Shown here one piece after another: positions 34,495-45,289 of a DNA stretch of 64,000 nt. The notes beneath the pieces were generated by a model, which was given only the letters and a program-made list of their open reading frames with translations, had not been told where the DNA came from and made no database searches. A program made the translations under genes and the position numbers. The first letter of the stretch is position 1, and each line of letters starts with the position of its first letter. The DNA is from Cristatella mucedo (lineage: Eukaryota > Bryozoa > Phylactolaemata > Cristatellidae), in NCBI GenBank assembly GCA_009760855.2, contig WPIO01000022.1, forward strand, positions 1,812,501 to 1,876,500. The letters are read 5' to 3'.

Positions 34495-35400
34495 TGACAC
34501 ATTGGACGCACTCCATTAGCCGGCATTGTGCATCCGGCCGCCGGATGTATTGAAACTTGGCCGCCGGTCACGGCTACCCATCGAGTACGCTTCAGCTACC
34601 AGCAATGTGCGCAATTTCGCTGCGGTTCTTGCATTATTAGAACGGTTGGGTTCTGCGAGCAGGTGAGGTGCAGCCGACGCGTTCGCGTTGGCGCTGCGAT
34701 GCGAGCGTACTAGAGAGAAATAGTGAGAGAGAGAGAGAGAGTGAGAGAGAGAGGGAGCGATACAAGGAAGAGCGCCAAGGTAGGCGGCCGCCGTTGCACG
34801 ATCGCAATAAATGTCCGACAGAATGCGGTGTCGCGGCGGAGCTAGGGTGACTTGACGTGTCAATCGCCGTCTGCGCTCAGTCCCTGCCGCAACGACCCAT
34901 CGGCTTTACTTCCGAGCGCGCCATTTTCCACCGACATCTGTCGTGTGACAGCGAGAGGTGTTAAAAATGTTTTAACTAGCGAGCGAATGGCTGTCCTAGC
35001 GTGCACGAGAGCCCACCGGCCATTCGGTAAAGGCAGCGGCAAAAGCAAAGCAGTACGGCGTATTGCTGTCGTTCAGATACCTCCCTAAATGCCACTGCTT
35101 CCGCCAGAGCTCGTGAATTGGTTATCTCCTCCTGGAAGCCCAGACGGAGAAAGGGAGGAGGTATTTCCGCATGTTTTCGCAATACTTCCTTCCTCGAGCC
35201 ATCCATCGCGTTCCCCATCGATCACTGCAGTTAATCATTCTAACTTAGGGGTCTTACTTAGGCAGATTAAAGGCCCGATGGCCACTTTTCAAGGTGCGTC
35301 TTTAGAAAGCGTGTTCAACGTTCAATGAACTCCTAATAATAGGAGACGTGATTCTGTGACAATTTCCTTGAGCTGTTCACTTTGACCGACTCCATGCTGA
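34495..35400. other. No recognised gene
   Basis: Contains a short (GA)n run at about 34717-34755. Nothing else recognisable. Confidence 0.4.
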
Positions 35401-35402
35401 AA

Positions 35403-35664
35403 TCAAATCACTGTCCGAACTTTGACGCTATCACCTTTACAGAAATTCTTTTCTCCTTTTTCATACCCCGAGTCAATAAAAACTGGTTTCGAGTAGACGA
35501 AGTCGCTAGTCACTTCCTCAGTTTCAAACCGCTTGCAGTCCCCCTCGAAGTAGTCTTTCGAATCATTTGTATTGTGTCCCTCCAACAGCAAGCTGCCAAT
35601 GGTGGCAGCTATCTTTCGCACTTGAGGTACCAAGTCCTTAATTTCATCTGATCTCTCTACGATA
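35403..35664 (-). CDS. Possible coding exon, function unknown
   Basis: Minus frame open from an acceptor-like GAAACAG (exon start 35664) for 87 codons to TGA at 35403. A donor-like AAAG-GTGATA would end it at 35435. The peptide is acidic and not low-complexity: VERSDEIKDLVPQVRKIAAT, then DSKDYFEGDCKRFETEE. I recognise no family. It is upstream of, and on the same strand as, the membrane-protein candidate, so it could be another exon of that gene. Confidence 0.25.
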
Positions 35665-35933
35665 CTGTTTCACAGAAATTGCCTCTTCCTTGTACTTGAT
35701 TGTTGTAACATTCAATTCAGTGACTCGACTGACCCTTTATGTGCCAATAGTTGTACAAGAGCTGATTCATGTTCTCATGCGATTCGTGTGTATGGCCTCA
35801 CTAACAACAATGTATTGGACATACATTCGTTAAAATGGTTTTTTCTGCGATTGTAGGCTGTAAATTCCAAATTCTGTGCATCTGACCATGTGTGCATCTC
35901 ATTAAGTCTGAATTTGTACCAATACTTGTGCAA

Positions 35934-35935
<2 letters not shown>

Positions 35936-35972
<37 letters not shown>
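35936..35972. repeat. (AT)n microsatellite
   Basis: ATATAT run flanked by TGAAT and ATTCA, making a perfect palindrome; may fold into a cruciform. Confidence 0.9.
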
Positions 35973-35973
<1 letters not shown>

Positions 35974-36145
35974 TTGTTGGAGTTTTCTATTAGGGAATAA
36001 ATAAATACAAAAAATTAAATTAAAAGTTAAAATTTAAAAATGTCAAAAGTATCTTCAATTTCAAACTGTATCATACATTTTGTATAGCAACATCCTATTA
36101 TATCATATCATATACTAATTATAAATAACTGTATTTAAATCCAAT
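35973..36145. other. AT-rich spacer
   Basis: AT-rich DNA without a recognisable feature, resembling the AT-rich stretch near 15920-16000. Confidence 0.4.
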
Positions 36146-36149
36146 CATG

Positions 36150-36648
36150 ATGATAATAATAATAATAATGCACTTGATAAAGCGTCCTAAGAGAAGTTAA
36201 TCTCTTTCTAGGCGCTTTACATTTGCTGCAAAGGGAAATGCAAATTGAATGGTAGGCAAAAACATGCTTGAAAAATAAACAAAATGAATAATATGGTTAT
36301 TGGTGACATGCACAGGGTCAGCATGCAAATGTGGTTAGTGGCAGCATGCACATTGTCAGCACGCATAAGTGCATGAAGGATGAATCACAGGGACCCACTA
36401 AATGCTGTCCTAAATAGATGTGTTTTTAGGTTCCTTCTAAATGTGGTCAGGTCAGGGGATGTTCTGACGCAGGTTGGGAGGGAGTTCCAGGCTTTGGGAG
36501 CATACGAACTAAATGCACGGTCTGGAAAGGATTTAAGGTTTGTACGGGGTATTTGTAGACTGTTGGATTCCGAAAAGCGGGTGGTACGATGCTTGGCCTG
36601 ATGGGGTAGTATATCTGAGAGATAGGCTGGAGCCATAGAATGAAGGGA
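36150..36648 (-). mobile_element. LINE-A 3' end
   Basis: Minus-oriented: (AAT)n, hairpin, full 3' UTR, ORF2 stop, then the C-terminal coding region KAWNSLPTCVRTSPDLTTF and upstream to HSMAPAYLSDILPHQAKHRT. The frame is open across its length, so this is a fairly recent copy. Confidence 0.9.
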
Positions 36649-36669
36649 AGTCTTCTCAGCCATCACAAT

Positions 36670-36712
36670 TCGCGGTTCACCGGTCATGCAAAAATTTTCA
36701 AATTTAATTTTA
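36670..36712. repeat. Dispersed 40-bp repeat, copy 1
   Basis: GGTTCACCGGTCATGCAAAA, then ATTTTCAAATTTAATTTTAA. Nearly the same string is at 37500-37541. Family unknown. Confidence 0.6.
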
Positions 36713-36984
36713 ATGCTGTGCATGGATAAACAATGAGCTATTCATGTGTAGTTTTCACTAATTAGTTGTTTTTAATTTTCCGACTTTGATATTTGATTGC
36801 TTTTATGCAAGACGTTACAGCAATTACATAAAGTAATTAATTATTATATTTGCTAGAGTTTCTATTAGTATTGTTCCCCAACAGCAATTGCGTTACTAAT
36901 GCTTACTGAAACTGGAAATACTGCTACTACTTCCACATCATCCGTACCATGAAATATTTTTCTCTGCCTTGTATATTATTAAAA

Positions 36985-37150
36985 AACATATCAGCTGATT
37001 TAACAGCCTCATTTTAATAGTGGCAAACGAGCCTTAATGGCATTTAACACCATTTTCAGTTGGCAATAATGGATCGCCCACAGTAGAATTCGAGCTCACA
37101 GCCTCGGTCGTGGAGAGCGAGCACAGTACTCCCAAGCTATCACGGCCCAG
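36985..37150 (-). mobile_element. SINE-A copy, tRNA-derived
   Basis: Minus-oriented, more diverged. The head has GGGCCGTGATAGCTTGGGAG and a degraded B box (GAGCTCGAATTC), followed by TGGGCGATCCATTATTG and the tail GAGGCTGTTAAATCA. It lies beside an AT-rich region. Confidence 0.7.
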
Positions 37151-37499
37151 TAATAGTAATTGATTTGGAAGAAAGAAGCCAGTTAAAACAATTAAATTAT
37201 ATATTAACAAAAAAATATAGTTGCTCATTTTTAAGCGAGAATGTATTAGGGTGTTTGTCAGCATTTCGCGCTTTTGTCTTGCGTGCTTTTGCTACGGCAG
37301 CTGTTCCAACACGACAGTAGCCCACGTTTTAAATGTATTTCCTCTTCTGACTAAGCACAGTAAAACCTGGCGACCTGCTGATCCCATTAGTGATCGAAAA
37401 GAACGCCCCTCGCTTTCAGATCAACGCACTTCCTCAATGTTATATAAACACTGTCCAGAGCGTCGGAAAAGCCCTGGTGATTCTTGAGTATATCGCTGA

Positions 37500-37541
37500 A
37501 GGTTCACAGGTCATGCAAAAAAATTTCAAATTTAATTTTAT
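37500..37541. repeat. Dispersed 40-bp repeat, copy 2
   Basis: GGTTCACAGGTCATGCAAAA, then AAATTTCAAATTTAATTTTA, matching 36670-36712. Confidence 0.6.
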
Positions 37542-38379
37542 TTTATTTATTTGAGAGTCTGCTCAAATGAGGTTATCATTTACAAATACACAAAAATCCG
37601 AATTATTTTACGACGTAGCGACTAACGAGGTCTGCCGAGCGGCGCACTTTGAAGTTTGACCTTCGTAGTATAAAGTCTCCGTAAAGGACCGCCATGCCTA
37701 AAGAGAAGCTAGAAAAAAATAAGATTTGCGTTCAGCTCCCTTTCAGCTTTCCGATAGAAAACCGAGTCGGCCCCGAAAGGCGTCGTGTGACGTCAGAAGC
37801 CAGAGGCTTCTGCAATCACCGGATTAGAAAACAATTGCAGATCAAACCCGTACCTTATATAAACAGATCTAAGGACTGCTAGACTGCGGCAACCTACGGG
37901 TACTGACCGCAGCAACATGTCACCTGCATAGTATGCTGAAACTCGTTCTCCGCTGCTCAATCGCAGGTCCGCTGTGAGGCCAAATGAGCCATATCCACGA
38001 AGCCATCATCGCCCTACCCAGGATACATCCCGGGAGGGACTACAAGACTTGAAGAGAGAGTGACTCCGCCGGAGAATCGTTGAGAAGACGGTTTCGGGGG
38101 GCTGTTTGGGTTAGGTACATTCGAGCTTTGACCACTGCGAAAACTTTTTACAGTCAAATGTGAACGCCTAAAATAACGGAGTGATATGATAATTGCAGGT
38201 TTCTATAGGGCTGAAGAGCCTTTTCTTACGGATTTGGAAGTGGAGGCCTTGTCCTTATTACTGCGTCCTGTGAGGGTTCGATATATTAGTTAAGCCACAA
38301 TGCAAAGTCTTCGATCAGTACATAGGCGTTTGATTCACGTGCCTCTTTTTCAGTGCCTCCCTTTTGTGTTAAGTACGGA
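37542..38379. other. No recognised feature
   Basis: Ordinary-composition DNA. A 62-codon frame at 37694-37882 starts with ATG but matches nothing known. Confidence 0.4.
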
Positions 38380-38414
38380 CATCAAGATTACTCGCTGTGT
38401 GAGTAATCTTGATG
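38380..38414. repeat. Perfect 14-bp hairpin beside a LINE-A insertion
   Basis: CATCAAGATTACTC, a 7-base spacer, then GAGTAATCTTGATG. It abuts the 5' end of the LINE-A fragment that follows, so it may be a foldback made during insertion. Confidence 0.8.
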
Positions 38415-38419
38415 CCCGA

Positions 38420-38806
38420 CTCTATTGGAGACCGTGCATTTAGCTCGTATGCTCCCACAGCCTGGAACTCCCTCCCGACCTGCATCAGAACATCCCCTGA
38501 CCTGACCACATTTAAAAGAAACTTAAAAACATACCTATTTAGGACAGCATTTAGTGGGTCCTTGTGATTCGTCCTCGATGTGCTTATGCGTGCTGACACT
38601 GTTCATGCTGCCACTAACCACATTTGCATGCTGACCCAGTGCATGTAACCCCTAACCATGTTATTCATTTTGTTTGTTTTTCAAGCATGATTCTACTTAC
38701 TATTCTATTGCGTATCACTTTGCAGCAAATGTAAAGCGCCTAGAAAGAGATTAAGTTCTCTGAGGGCGCTTTATCAAGTGCAATATTATTATTATTATTA
38801 TTATTA
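38420..38806 (+). mobile_element. LINE-A 3' end, well preserved
   Basis: From the GDRAF codons through AWNSLPTCIRTSPDLTTF, the ORF2 end, the 3' UTR and a consensus terminal hairpin (outer stem 38732-38740 with 38765-38773, inner stem 38746-38750 with 38757-38761), ending in (ATT)n. Confidence 0.92.
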
Positions 38807-40055
38807 GCCCCGTGCGTGCCGCACAAGGTTTTTCAGCTTAGGGGTTGCCGCGAACGTATTGCCTATTTTTAAAAGATTGGCATAATTTACTTGGCTCGCT
38901 CGTTGGCTTGCTGCGGACAGTAGGAGATCTGCAAGGAGGTCGCTCATATCTATGAAAAATGTCTCAAACCTTGGAAAAAGGCAGACGCGAAATAGATTAG
39001 AGCACAAACAAAAGGCTTTGCGAGCGTCTGCCGATGCTCGCCGGCGTGTGATTTGTCAGCCCTTTGCGGCGTGTGAGCTTTCAGCCCTCGCCGGCGAACT
39101 GGCCAGTTAGGATCTAGGTAGCGGCCACAGCTAAGCGCTACCGTTGGGACAATATTCGCAGTACGGCGGCTATTCGCTCGTTTCACGCCCATCCGAGAGC
39201 GCTGCTCTCCGACTCGGCCGTAGACGTAGTTACGAGTATCAACTCTAGACAAGGTCAGCTGATCGGCAATCGCATAGCAAGCGTGTTAATCTAAACGCTT
39301 TGAAATTGCTGCCAGCCGGTCGCCTTGGATTATCAGCGCAGATATGAGCGGCGCGGCTGGATTGGGCGCGATTCAAATTGTCTTCATGCGCACGTTGCCG
39401 CCATCACTGTCGCGAGCCCGTGACCGGGCAGATCCTGCCCGGTCACTGGCTGCTCTGCTCCTTTGCGCGTACATGGCGGTGGGCGTTCCGCTTTCGCGAA
39501 AGATAATCGCGTCTCGTACATGTCTGGTTTACTTCTTCTCCAATCGCTGTGGCCATGCAAGCCATCGTCATCGGCTTCGTGTGGCCAGGCTAGAGAGTCT
39601 GCTGGCGTTCGTCCGGCAATGCAGGCGTCCTCTCTGCTTCTTTAGACTGTGAAATTACCGACTGGGCCATCGCGAGGTTTAGGCACACTAGCCAAGATGA
39701 AGAAGGCTCATCGATTTACAGAAAAAAAAACCTTCACAGTGTACTTGGAGCTTGGCTGACGACGCCAGCAGCGATGCAGTACATGCATTCGATTTATTTC
39801 TGTACTCACTGTCTCTAACAGCGCTTACACAGTCATGGAAGTACGAATTCTTTTCTGTGGCTACAGATTTCTGACATGCTAGTACGTGAAGCTAGCTGAG
39901 TACCTCCAGTACTATAAGTGAATTCAATATCAAATACAATATCAAGTTCTCAGCCAGTGTTTTCAGCACTTAATACTATTTTGTTATGCTAGTCTGGACA
40001 CTTTGAATTACGAATACTAATTTCGACACTTAATTTTGATAGGTCGCCTAGTGAG
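38807..40055. other. No recognised gene
   Basis: Moderate GC to 39650, then AT-rich. It contains the hairpin at 39420-39446. Open frames are short and without motifs. Confidence 0.4.
39420..39446. repeat. Perfect 11-bp hairpin
   Basis: GTGACCGGGCA, five-base loop GATCC, TGCCCGGTCAC. GC-rich stem and tight loop; no U-run follows, so it is not an obvious terminator or known RNA. Confidence 0.85.
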
Positions 40056-40057
40056 TT

Positions 40058-40130
40058 AGTATTGCCTCTCTTGCAGTGAGTTACAACGTGCCTGGATAGA
40101 GACTTGGCTATCTCTTGTCGCTTTACAAAG
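40058..40130 (+). mobile_element. LINE-C 3' tail
   Basis: ATTGCCTCTCTTGCAGTGAG, then CGTGCCTGGATAGAGACTTG, CTATCTCTTGTCGCTTTACA. It aligns with 46824-46905, the end of the LINE-C copy. The two arms (TAGAGA with TATCTCT) can pair. Confidence 0.55.
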
Positions 40131-41635
40131 ATTCATCCTTATTATCTTTTAAAGGCTCGCTCGTTTACCAATTCGAAAACTGTGGCTCCATATTCTACCA
40201 ACGCCGGCATTCCAGTGACGTAATTAGAAAGCAAAAAAGCGGGCGCCTATTTTTCGTAGGAGGGACGACTACTTGGTGCGCATTAGATAATTTTATTTCT
40301 ACGACTTTCTTTTTCGTTTCAAAAGTGATCTCGATGATCTCCCCTTCGTGCTGCAGGCCAGCCAGCCATCCTAGCCAGCCAGCTATCCCACAATAGTTTA
40401 AGCTTGCCAGTGGTGGTGTTAAAGGTTTCTTTCCATCTTTTGTTGTTGTTCGGTGATCTGCGTCAAATAAGCAAATACGTTTTCATAATTCTTTCTGCAC
40501 TCATTCGAGGATTCGGATTCAATGTTCGTTTATTGCGAAGTCGTTTGACTTGACCTTCCGCTTCGCAAAGATACCTCAATCGCTATTGACGTTATTAAGG
40601 TATCTTGCGTAGACAAGCGTGCAAAAGTACGCGGGTACCATTCTGAGTGAGAAGCGTAGACAAGAACTCTAGATGGCACTTGTCTCGCGGATTATTATTA
40701 CCTCTGGTTAGTAACACGCACTTAGCCATGCACAGATAAGCATGCCGGGCACATTTGAATGAATAAAATTTCACAGGAAAAAGAAGAAGCGGAGTTAGCG
40801 GAGCGGAACGGATGTGTCTTTAGCTGAGATTTGAATGATGCAAATCTCTCGAAAACCGCCGGCGGAAGTTTCCCTTCGCCCAGCATAATTCCTATAGTGT
40901 ATATTTTCCACTAAACTTTGTCAGTTTTCTACGGTTCAAATGTCGCAGCACTGTCTTTTGCCCAATGAGGATCAGTAATTGTGCAGTTATCTCTACTGGA
41001 AAACCGAAATCCCTTCGTTTTTATCCACGTGGCCATTCCAAATTGGCAAGTAACGCTTGTCGGCTTCACAATAATTCACAATACCGTACCTGTACATATA
41101 AATTGTATTGTTGGATTTCATTCATTTTTTCAAATATCAAAACGGATTATTACTTCTATTGGAAGCAAGTTTGTCAAGCAGACCCTACTAGATATCACTT
41201 GAATGGATATTACCTTTACTTGTCACGCTATCAAGTGAACAAAGCGCCAAGTCGCATAATCCAAGAAGCCTAAGGACATTGAAAATGCTGGTATTTCTTC
41301 TATTGCAAAAGGAGCGTTCGTTTTTAATTTATAGAGTCACGGGCTTTCGAAAACTGATCTCCAAAGTAAGAAAACAAAACTCGGTGCGTAAGTTAGTCCT
41401 ATTAGGGGACTTCGGGATCGATCGACTTCTTACATAAAGAGACCAGCCTCGCTTTCGCAACAACCGAGCTCTCGAGCGGCACAAAAGACTTTTCCAACCA
41501 GCTGGTTGTCGGCAGCAGATAAAGAATTTTTATTGAAGCCACGCAGCTGTCAATTGCCCTCCATTATTGAGATGGAGTTTATGGGCTTCTAGCATCTCAC
41601 TTTTCGTCTGCCTGCAGTGGTATTGCAGCCACTGC
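40131..41635. other. AT-rich stretch, no recognised gene
   Basis: No family-like open frame, LINE or SINE. Small duplications such as CAGCCAGCCATCC near 40360 only. Confidence 0.4.
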
Positions 41636-41639
41636 TCTG

Positions 41640-41890
<251 letters not shown>

Positions 41891-42007
41891 TCTTCACACT
41901 TCTGCGTGCAGCTTTATGAGCGATATTGTTCATCATCGAGGGCTCTTTGAAGCCTTGGGATCAGTCAGAAGCTTGACAAACATTTCGGCACGGTCCGCAC
42001 GTCATCT

Positions 42008-42143
42008 CACGCCACGGTTTGGCCTACGGGCTAAGGTGCTCGCCTTTAATAACCGAGGGCAAGGTGAATACATTTGATGTCTGAAGTCGTGAGCTCTAGC
42101 ACCTAGATTAAGATTACGCTCTCTTAGGGCGCTAAATAAATTA
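42008..42143 (+). mobile_element. SINE-B copy: tRNA-like head and LINE-A-type tail
   Basis: The head has TTTGGCCTACGGGCTAAGGT and GCTCGCC, shared with the copies at 45878-45996 and 58000-58137; the B box is decayed (GTGAGCTCTAGC). The tail AGCACCTAGATTAAG, then CTCTTAGGGCGCTAAA matches the LINE-A hairpin. AT-rich end. Confidence 0.7.
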
Positions 42144-42599
42144 ATTATATTTACTTATTTATTTATCTGGAGTAATGGTGGCGGGTACTTCCAAAGGCTC
42201 TCGTTATGGCGTTACACCATCTTTGACTCGTCTGGAAACATGAATAACAAAATAAGTTACGTCATTTCTGCTTTGTGATTAATCCAGCGGCTGCCACGAC
42301 AGGCAAATTCTCAACGTTTGCGTGAGCCACGATTGTGCGACCAGGCTATTCTCAATGCAAGACGGGGGTGCTTTGCTTTTTTCCAACGGCCGTTTCCTCT
42401 CTCCCTTCGTGAATGCGTAGTGCTGCTCAAAGCTTCGTATAATTGGAAAAAATGCCTGACCTAAATTGTCGTAAACTGTTGCAAATGCATCCTCATCCTA
42501 AGTTCGGTACCTTAGTGTGTAGTTCGGTACCTTGGTGTGCAAATCCACCTCTCCTTTGCATTTAATTTATTGACTACAAGTCTTCGCGAACTACGTGAA

Positions 42600-42700
42600 G
42601 CAGCGTCATCAAAATAGTAATAATGTATGTATGTATGTATGTATGTATCTCCGTCTGTAACTCCACAAAGTAGTGGTAAGACAGAATTTTTAAATCCCTG
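42600..42700 (-). mobile_element. LINE-B 3' tail with (ACAT)n end
   Basis: On minus: TTTGTGGAGTTACAGACGGA, then GATACATACATACAT and onward (42624-42650). The LINE-B copy at 49850 ends TTTGTGGAGTTACACACGGA, GATACATCAAC, so this gives the likely microsatellite end of the family. Confidence 0.6.
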
Positions 42701-42784
42701 ATATAGATAAATCTTAAATCTCTTGCTTTCTAGGCATTTGAAATGCACTGAGAACGAAGCAAATAGATAATTATAAATTGTATT

Positions 42785-42935
42785 AATTCAGCATGCATTA
42801 GCACGTAACTGAAATTCACACTGAGAAAATGCTGCTAGAAGCAGGCAGATTTCGTGCTTCTTTTTAATGTTCAAATGGTCAGGCGATGTTGGGAAGTCAG
42901 TCGGTAGTGAGTACCAGGCTTTGGGAGAACGAAAA
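42785..42935 (-). mobile_element. LINE-A fragment without the terminal hairpin
   Basis: Minus-oriented: TCAGCATGCATTAGCACGTA (3' UTR) to GAGTACCAGGCTTTGGGAGA (the PKAWNS codons). Diverged. Confidence 0.65.
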
Positions 42936-42961
42936 TTGACGGAAATAAATCCAAAGTAGTC

Positions 42962-43011
42962 GAATGTAAAGCGCCTGAAGAGAACTCAAGTTCTCTTGTG
43001 GCACCACGTAA
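42962..43011 (+). mobile_element. LINE-A or SINE-B 3' hairpin alone
   Basis: GAATGTAAAGCGCCTGAAGA, then GAACTCAAGTTCTCTTGTGG and CACCACGTAAATG. Plus-oriented terminal hairpin directly after a minus fragment. Confidence 0.65.
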
Positions 43012-43033
43012 ATGACATGTATCCATGTCTATT

Positions 43034-43143
43034 TTATATATATATATATATATATACTCTATCTAGTATATATATATATACTCTATCTAGTATATATATA
43101 TATATATATACTCTATCTAGTATATATCTATATACTCTATCTA

Positions 43144-43187
<44 letters not shown>

Positions 43188-43190
43188 TAG
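43034..43190. repeat. (TA)n interrupted by a CTCTATCTAG unit
   Basis: Four copies of CTCTATCTAG separated by TATATA runs of different length, ending in a long (TA)n. A composite minisatellite grown inside a microsatellite. The Tyr/Ile/Leu frames are artefacts. Confidence 0.9.
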
Positions 43191-43904
43191 GATCGCTAGG
43201 CGACTTAAAATATGGTAAATGCTGGTAAGTCACGCCTATGTATCTGGTTATAGAGCGGCTGATTTTAAGCGAATATTGGAAAATTCTTTTGCCCTGAGAC
43301 TCCGCAAAGGCTCTAATCCTCTATAATGTGCGAACGAGTCAAAACTGGAGCTCTCAAATGGCACCTCCTGGAAGAACGCCCGCTCAACTTCGCTGCATCC
43401 GCGCTACAGGCAGCTCGAGCCTGCTGCTGCTGGAGAGTGGATGCGCACGTTAAAGGCGCCGCCGGAAGGCGACCCCTCAGAAGCGTCTAATACAAAACTT
43501 GCATGCCTAATTTTCGGAAAACCTTAAGCTTTGCGTCGTGTCGATGTGCCGCCAGAAATTATTTTAAGTGCCTCACTAAAGAGATTGCGCCACAAAGATG
43601 ACTTGCTAAGAAGTTTTACTTAGACAGACCTAAAATTAAAAGGAAATCCTGTAGAACCTAGCACCTTGTCTGCCTACCAGCCCAAAAGAGCTCTGACAAA
43701 ATAAAACAAAAATGAAGTCATCATTTCCGGAGGGCCTGGTGCAGCGAGCCTTCGGCTCACTGCCGAGCAGACATCTTAGACATGTCTAAAACGGAATAAC
43801 CCCTAATTAGCCAATCTAGAAACATTAGAAACCAATATAGCCTTCACTCAAGAACCTTACCTGACGTGTGCTTCAATGGCTCAGCATTTCAGAGCTTCTC
43901 TTTA
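43191..43904. other. No recognised feature
   Basis: Ordinary DNA without long open frames or known repeats. Confidence 0.4.
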
Positions 43905-44085
43905 AGTCTGGGTCCTAGCCCTAAGGTATGGCGCTCTCACTTCACGACACATGGCGTGGGTTCGAGTCCTGCAGCTGGCAATCCTGTATTGCCTAGTGTA
44001 AGTGGGGTGGATAGCCCCTGTGGCTCTTCTGCCGCGATGCAAGCGAGGCTGCTCGATCAGCTAACCTTCATTTATTATTTATTCA
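43905..44085 (+). mobile_element. SINE-A copy, tRNA-derived
   Basis: Plus-oriented: TAGCCCTAAGGTATGGCGCT, then GTGGGTTCGAGTCCTGC (B box), GCAATCCTGTATTGCC, and the tail GAGGCTGCTCGATCAGC. Confidence 0.75.
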
Positions 44086-44213
44086 AGTCCGATATTCCCT
44101 TCTCAGAAATATGGTAGCCGCTGCAGAGGGGCTAGGGGGGCCGACCCTGCGAAAGGGGCGTAACCATGGGGAGCGCCGCCTGACGGTGGCCTTGCAAGAG
44201 GAGCCCCACCCGT

Positions 44214-44447
44214 TTAGAAACCCGCCCTCGGGCCTGCCTTCACAGAATCAGCAGCAGCAGCAGCAAGCTTCAGAGATAGACTTAGAGACCATAGAAGCAC
44301 AATTCTGAACACTTGGAGCGCGTTTGCATCGTCACAAATTAAGTGAATTTTCATGTGTACGGTAGTTCGTGCTAGCTCGGCGGGATGGTCGCAGACGCCG
44401 TTGATGCTACTGTTGTTACTATGTTTCCCATACAGCTGAAGGCTATA
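44214..44447 (-). CDS. Possible terminal exon of the 45.3 kb candidate gene
   Basis: After an acceptor-like CTACAG (exon start 44447) the minus frame is open for 77 codons to TAA at 44214, starting in the same phase (0) as the preceding exon's donor. It reads YSLQLYGKHSNNSSINGVCD, then a hydrophobic ALQVFRIVLLWSLSLSLK and five Ala. Only phase and proximity support it, and the pyrimidine tract is weak. Confidence 0.2.
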   Translation of the reverse strand, partial: YSLQLYGKHSNNSSINGVCDHPAELARTTVHMKIHLICDDANALQVFRIVLLWSLSLSLKLAAAAADSVKAGPRAGF

Positions 44448-44843
44448 CTGTAGTTACTTTCACTAGGACAGCATGGTATAATAACAGCCTTGGTGATCTT
44501 TAACCTGATTTCAAACGGATGTCATTAAGAGACTGCAGAGATAAAACGCTGCTACTGATGTTAAGAAGCTATAGATGCACACGTCAGCGGTGCATCCAGC
44601 CGTGGGGCGGTGAGTGAGCGTAGTAGCTCCACCAACAAAGAGCTATCGATGACGACAGCAATAGCTAATAATAGCGACTGTTATGGGACTAGAAAGGTAG
44701 TACCGAAAAGGTCACGATGGCGCTCGTGAAAGCCTTTGCCAGAGGCAGGATCAGGCTTCGACGAACGTCGGCTGCCGCGAAGTAGTTCGCTCTCTTGCAA
44801 AGAGCCCTTGCCTCCCCGCGGGGCCCACAAGCTTACCCCTCAC

Positions 44844-44987
44844 CCTTGCAGCTATTCCCGGCAACAACGAATGTTGCATATCCGCTCTAATGTTGTCAGA
44901 GGCTTCGTACTTAAGTAAAATTCCATCCACCATAAGGTTTGAGCTTTTCTGGATATTCAGTGAGGTAGAGTTCGCATTCGCGACGCT
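44844..44987 (-). CDS. Predicted second coding exon of an unknown gene
   Basis: 144 bases, 48 codons, phase 0 at both ends, bounded by an acceptor CTGCAG at 44988 and a strong donor GTGAGG after 44844. It reads SVANANSTSLNIQKSSNLMV, then DGILLKYEASDNIRADMQHS and LLPGIAAR; hydrophobic and polar residues alternate as in beta strands. The upstream exon at 45262-45233 also ends in phase 0, with a 245-base intron between. I do not recognise the family. Confidence 0.4.
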
Positions 44988-45232
44988 CTGCAGATCTAGC
45001 AGCGGCATCTCGATCGGACAAACGGCAGCACTGCTGCAGGCACGCCGTTAAGTCACAATTAAGCAACCAAATGCCGCGGCCTACTGCAGTTGCGAGCAAC
45101 AAATAAGGCCGCGTTGAAATTCCCTTCCCGCCCCTCGATGAGCTCATCCTGACACCCCTGCCATGCAGCCAGTCGCGGCTCAGCAAACAAAATTGAGCCC
45201 GCAGAAAGGTTAGCTTTAAAAATGGAGCTCAC

Positions 45233-45262
45233 CTCCGCAGAGAACTTTGAATCAGCCATCAT
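45233..45262 (-). CDS. Predicted first coding exon of the same unknown gene
   Basis: Two consecutive ATG codons begin a ten-codon segment, MMADSKFSAE, ending exactly at a consensus donor (GCGGAG then GTGAGC). A GC-rich region lies just upstream, as expected at a promoter and 5' UTR. It joins in phase 0 to the exon at 44987. No signal peptide is visible, so a cytosolic product is more likely. Confidence 0.4.
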
Positions 45263-45289
45263 CGATCCGGCACACAGACGGCCTCTGAG

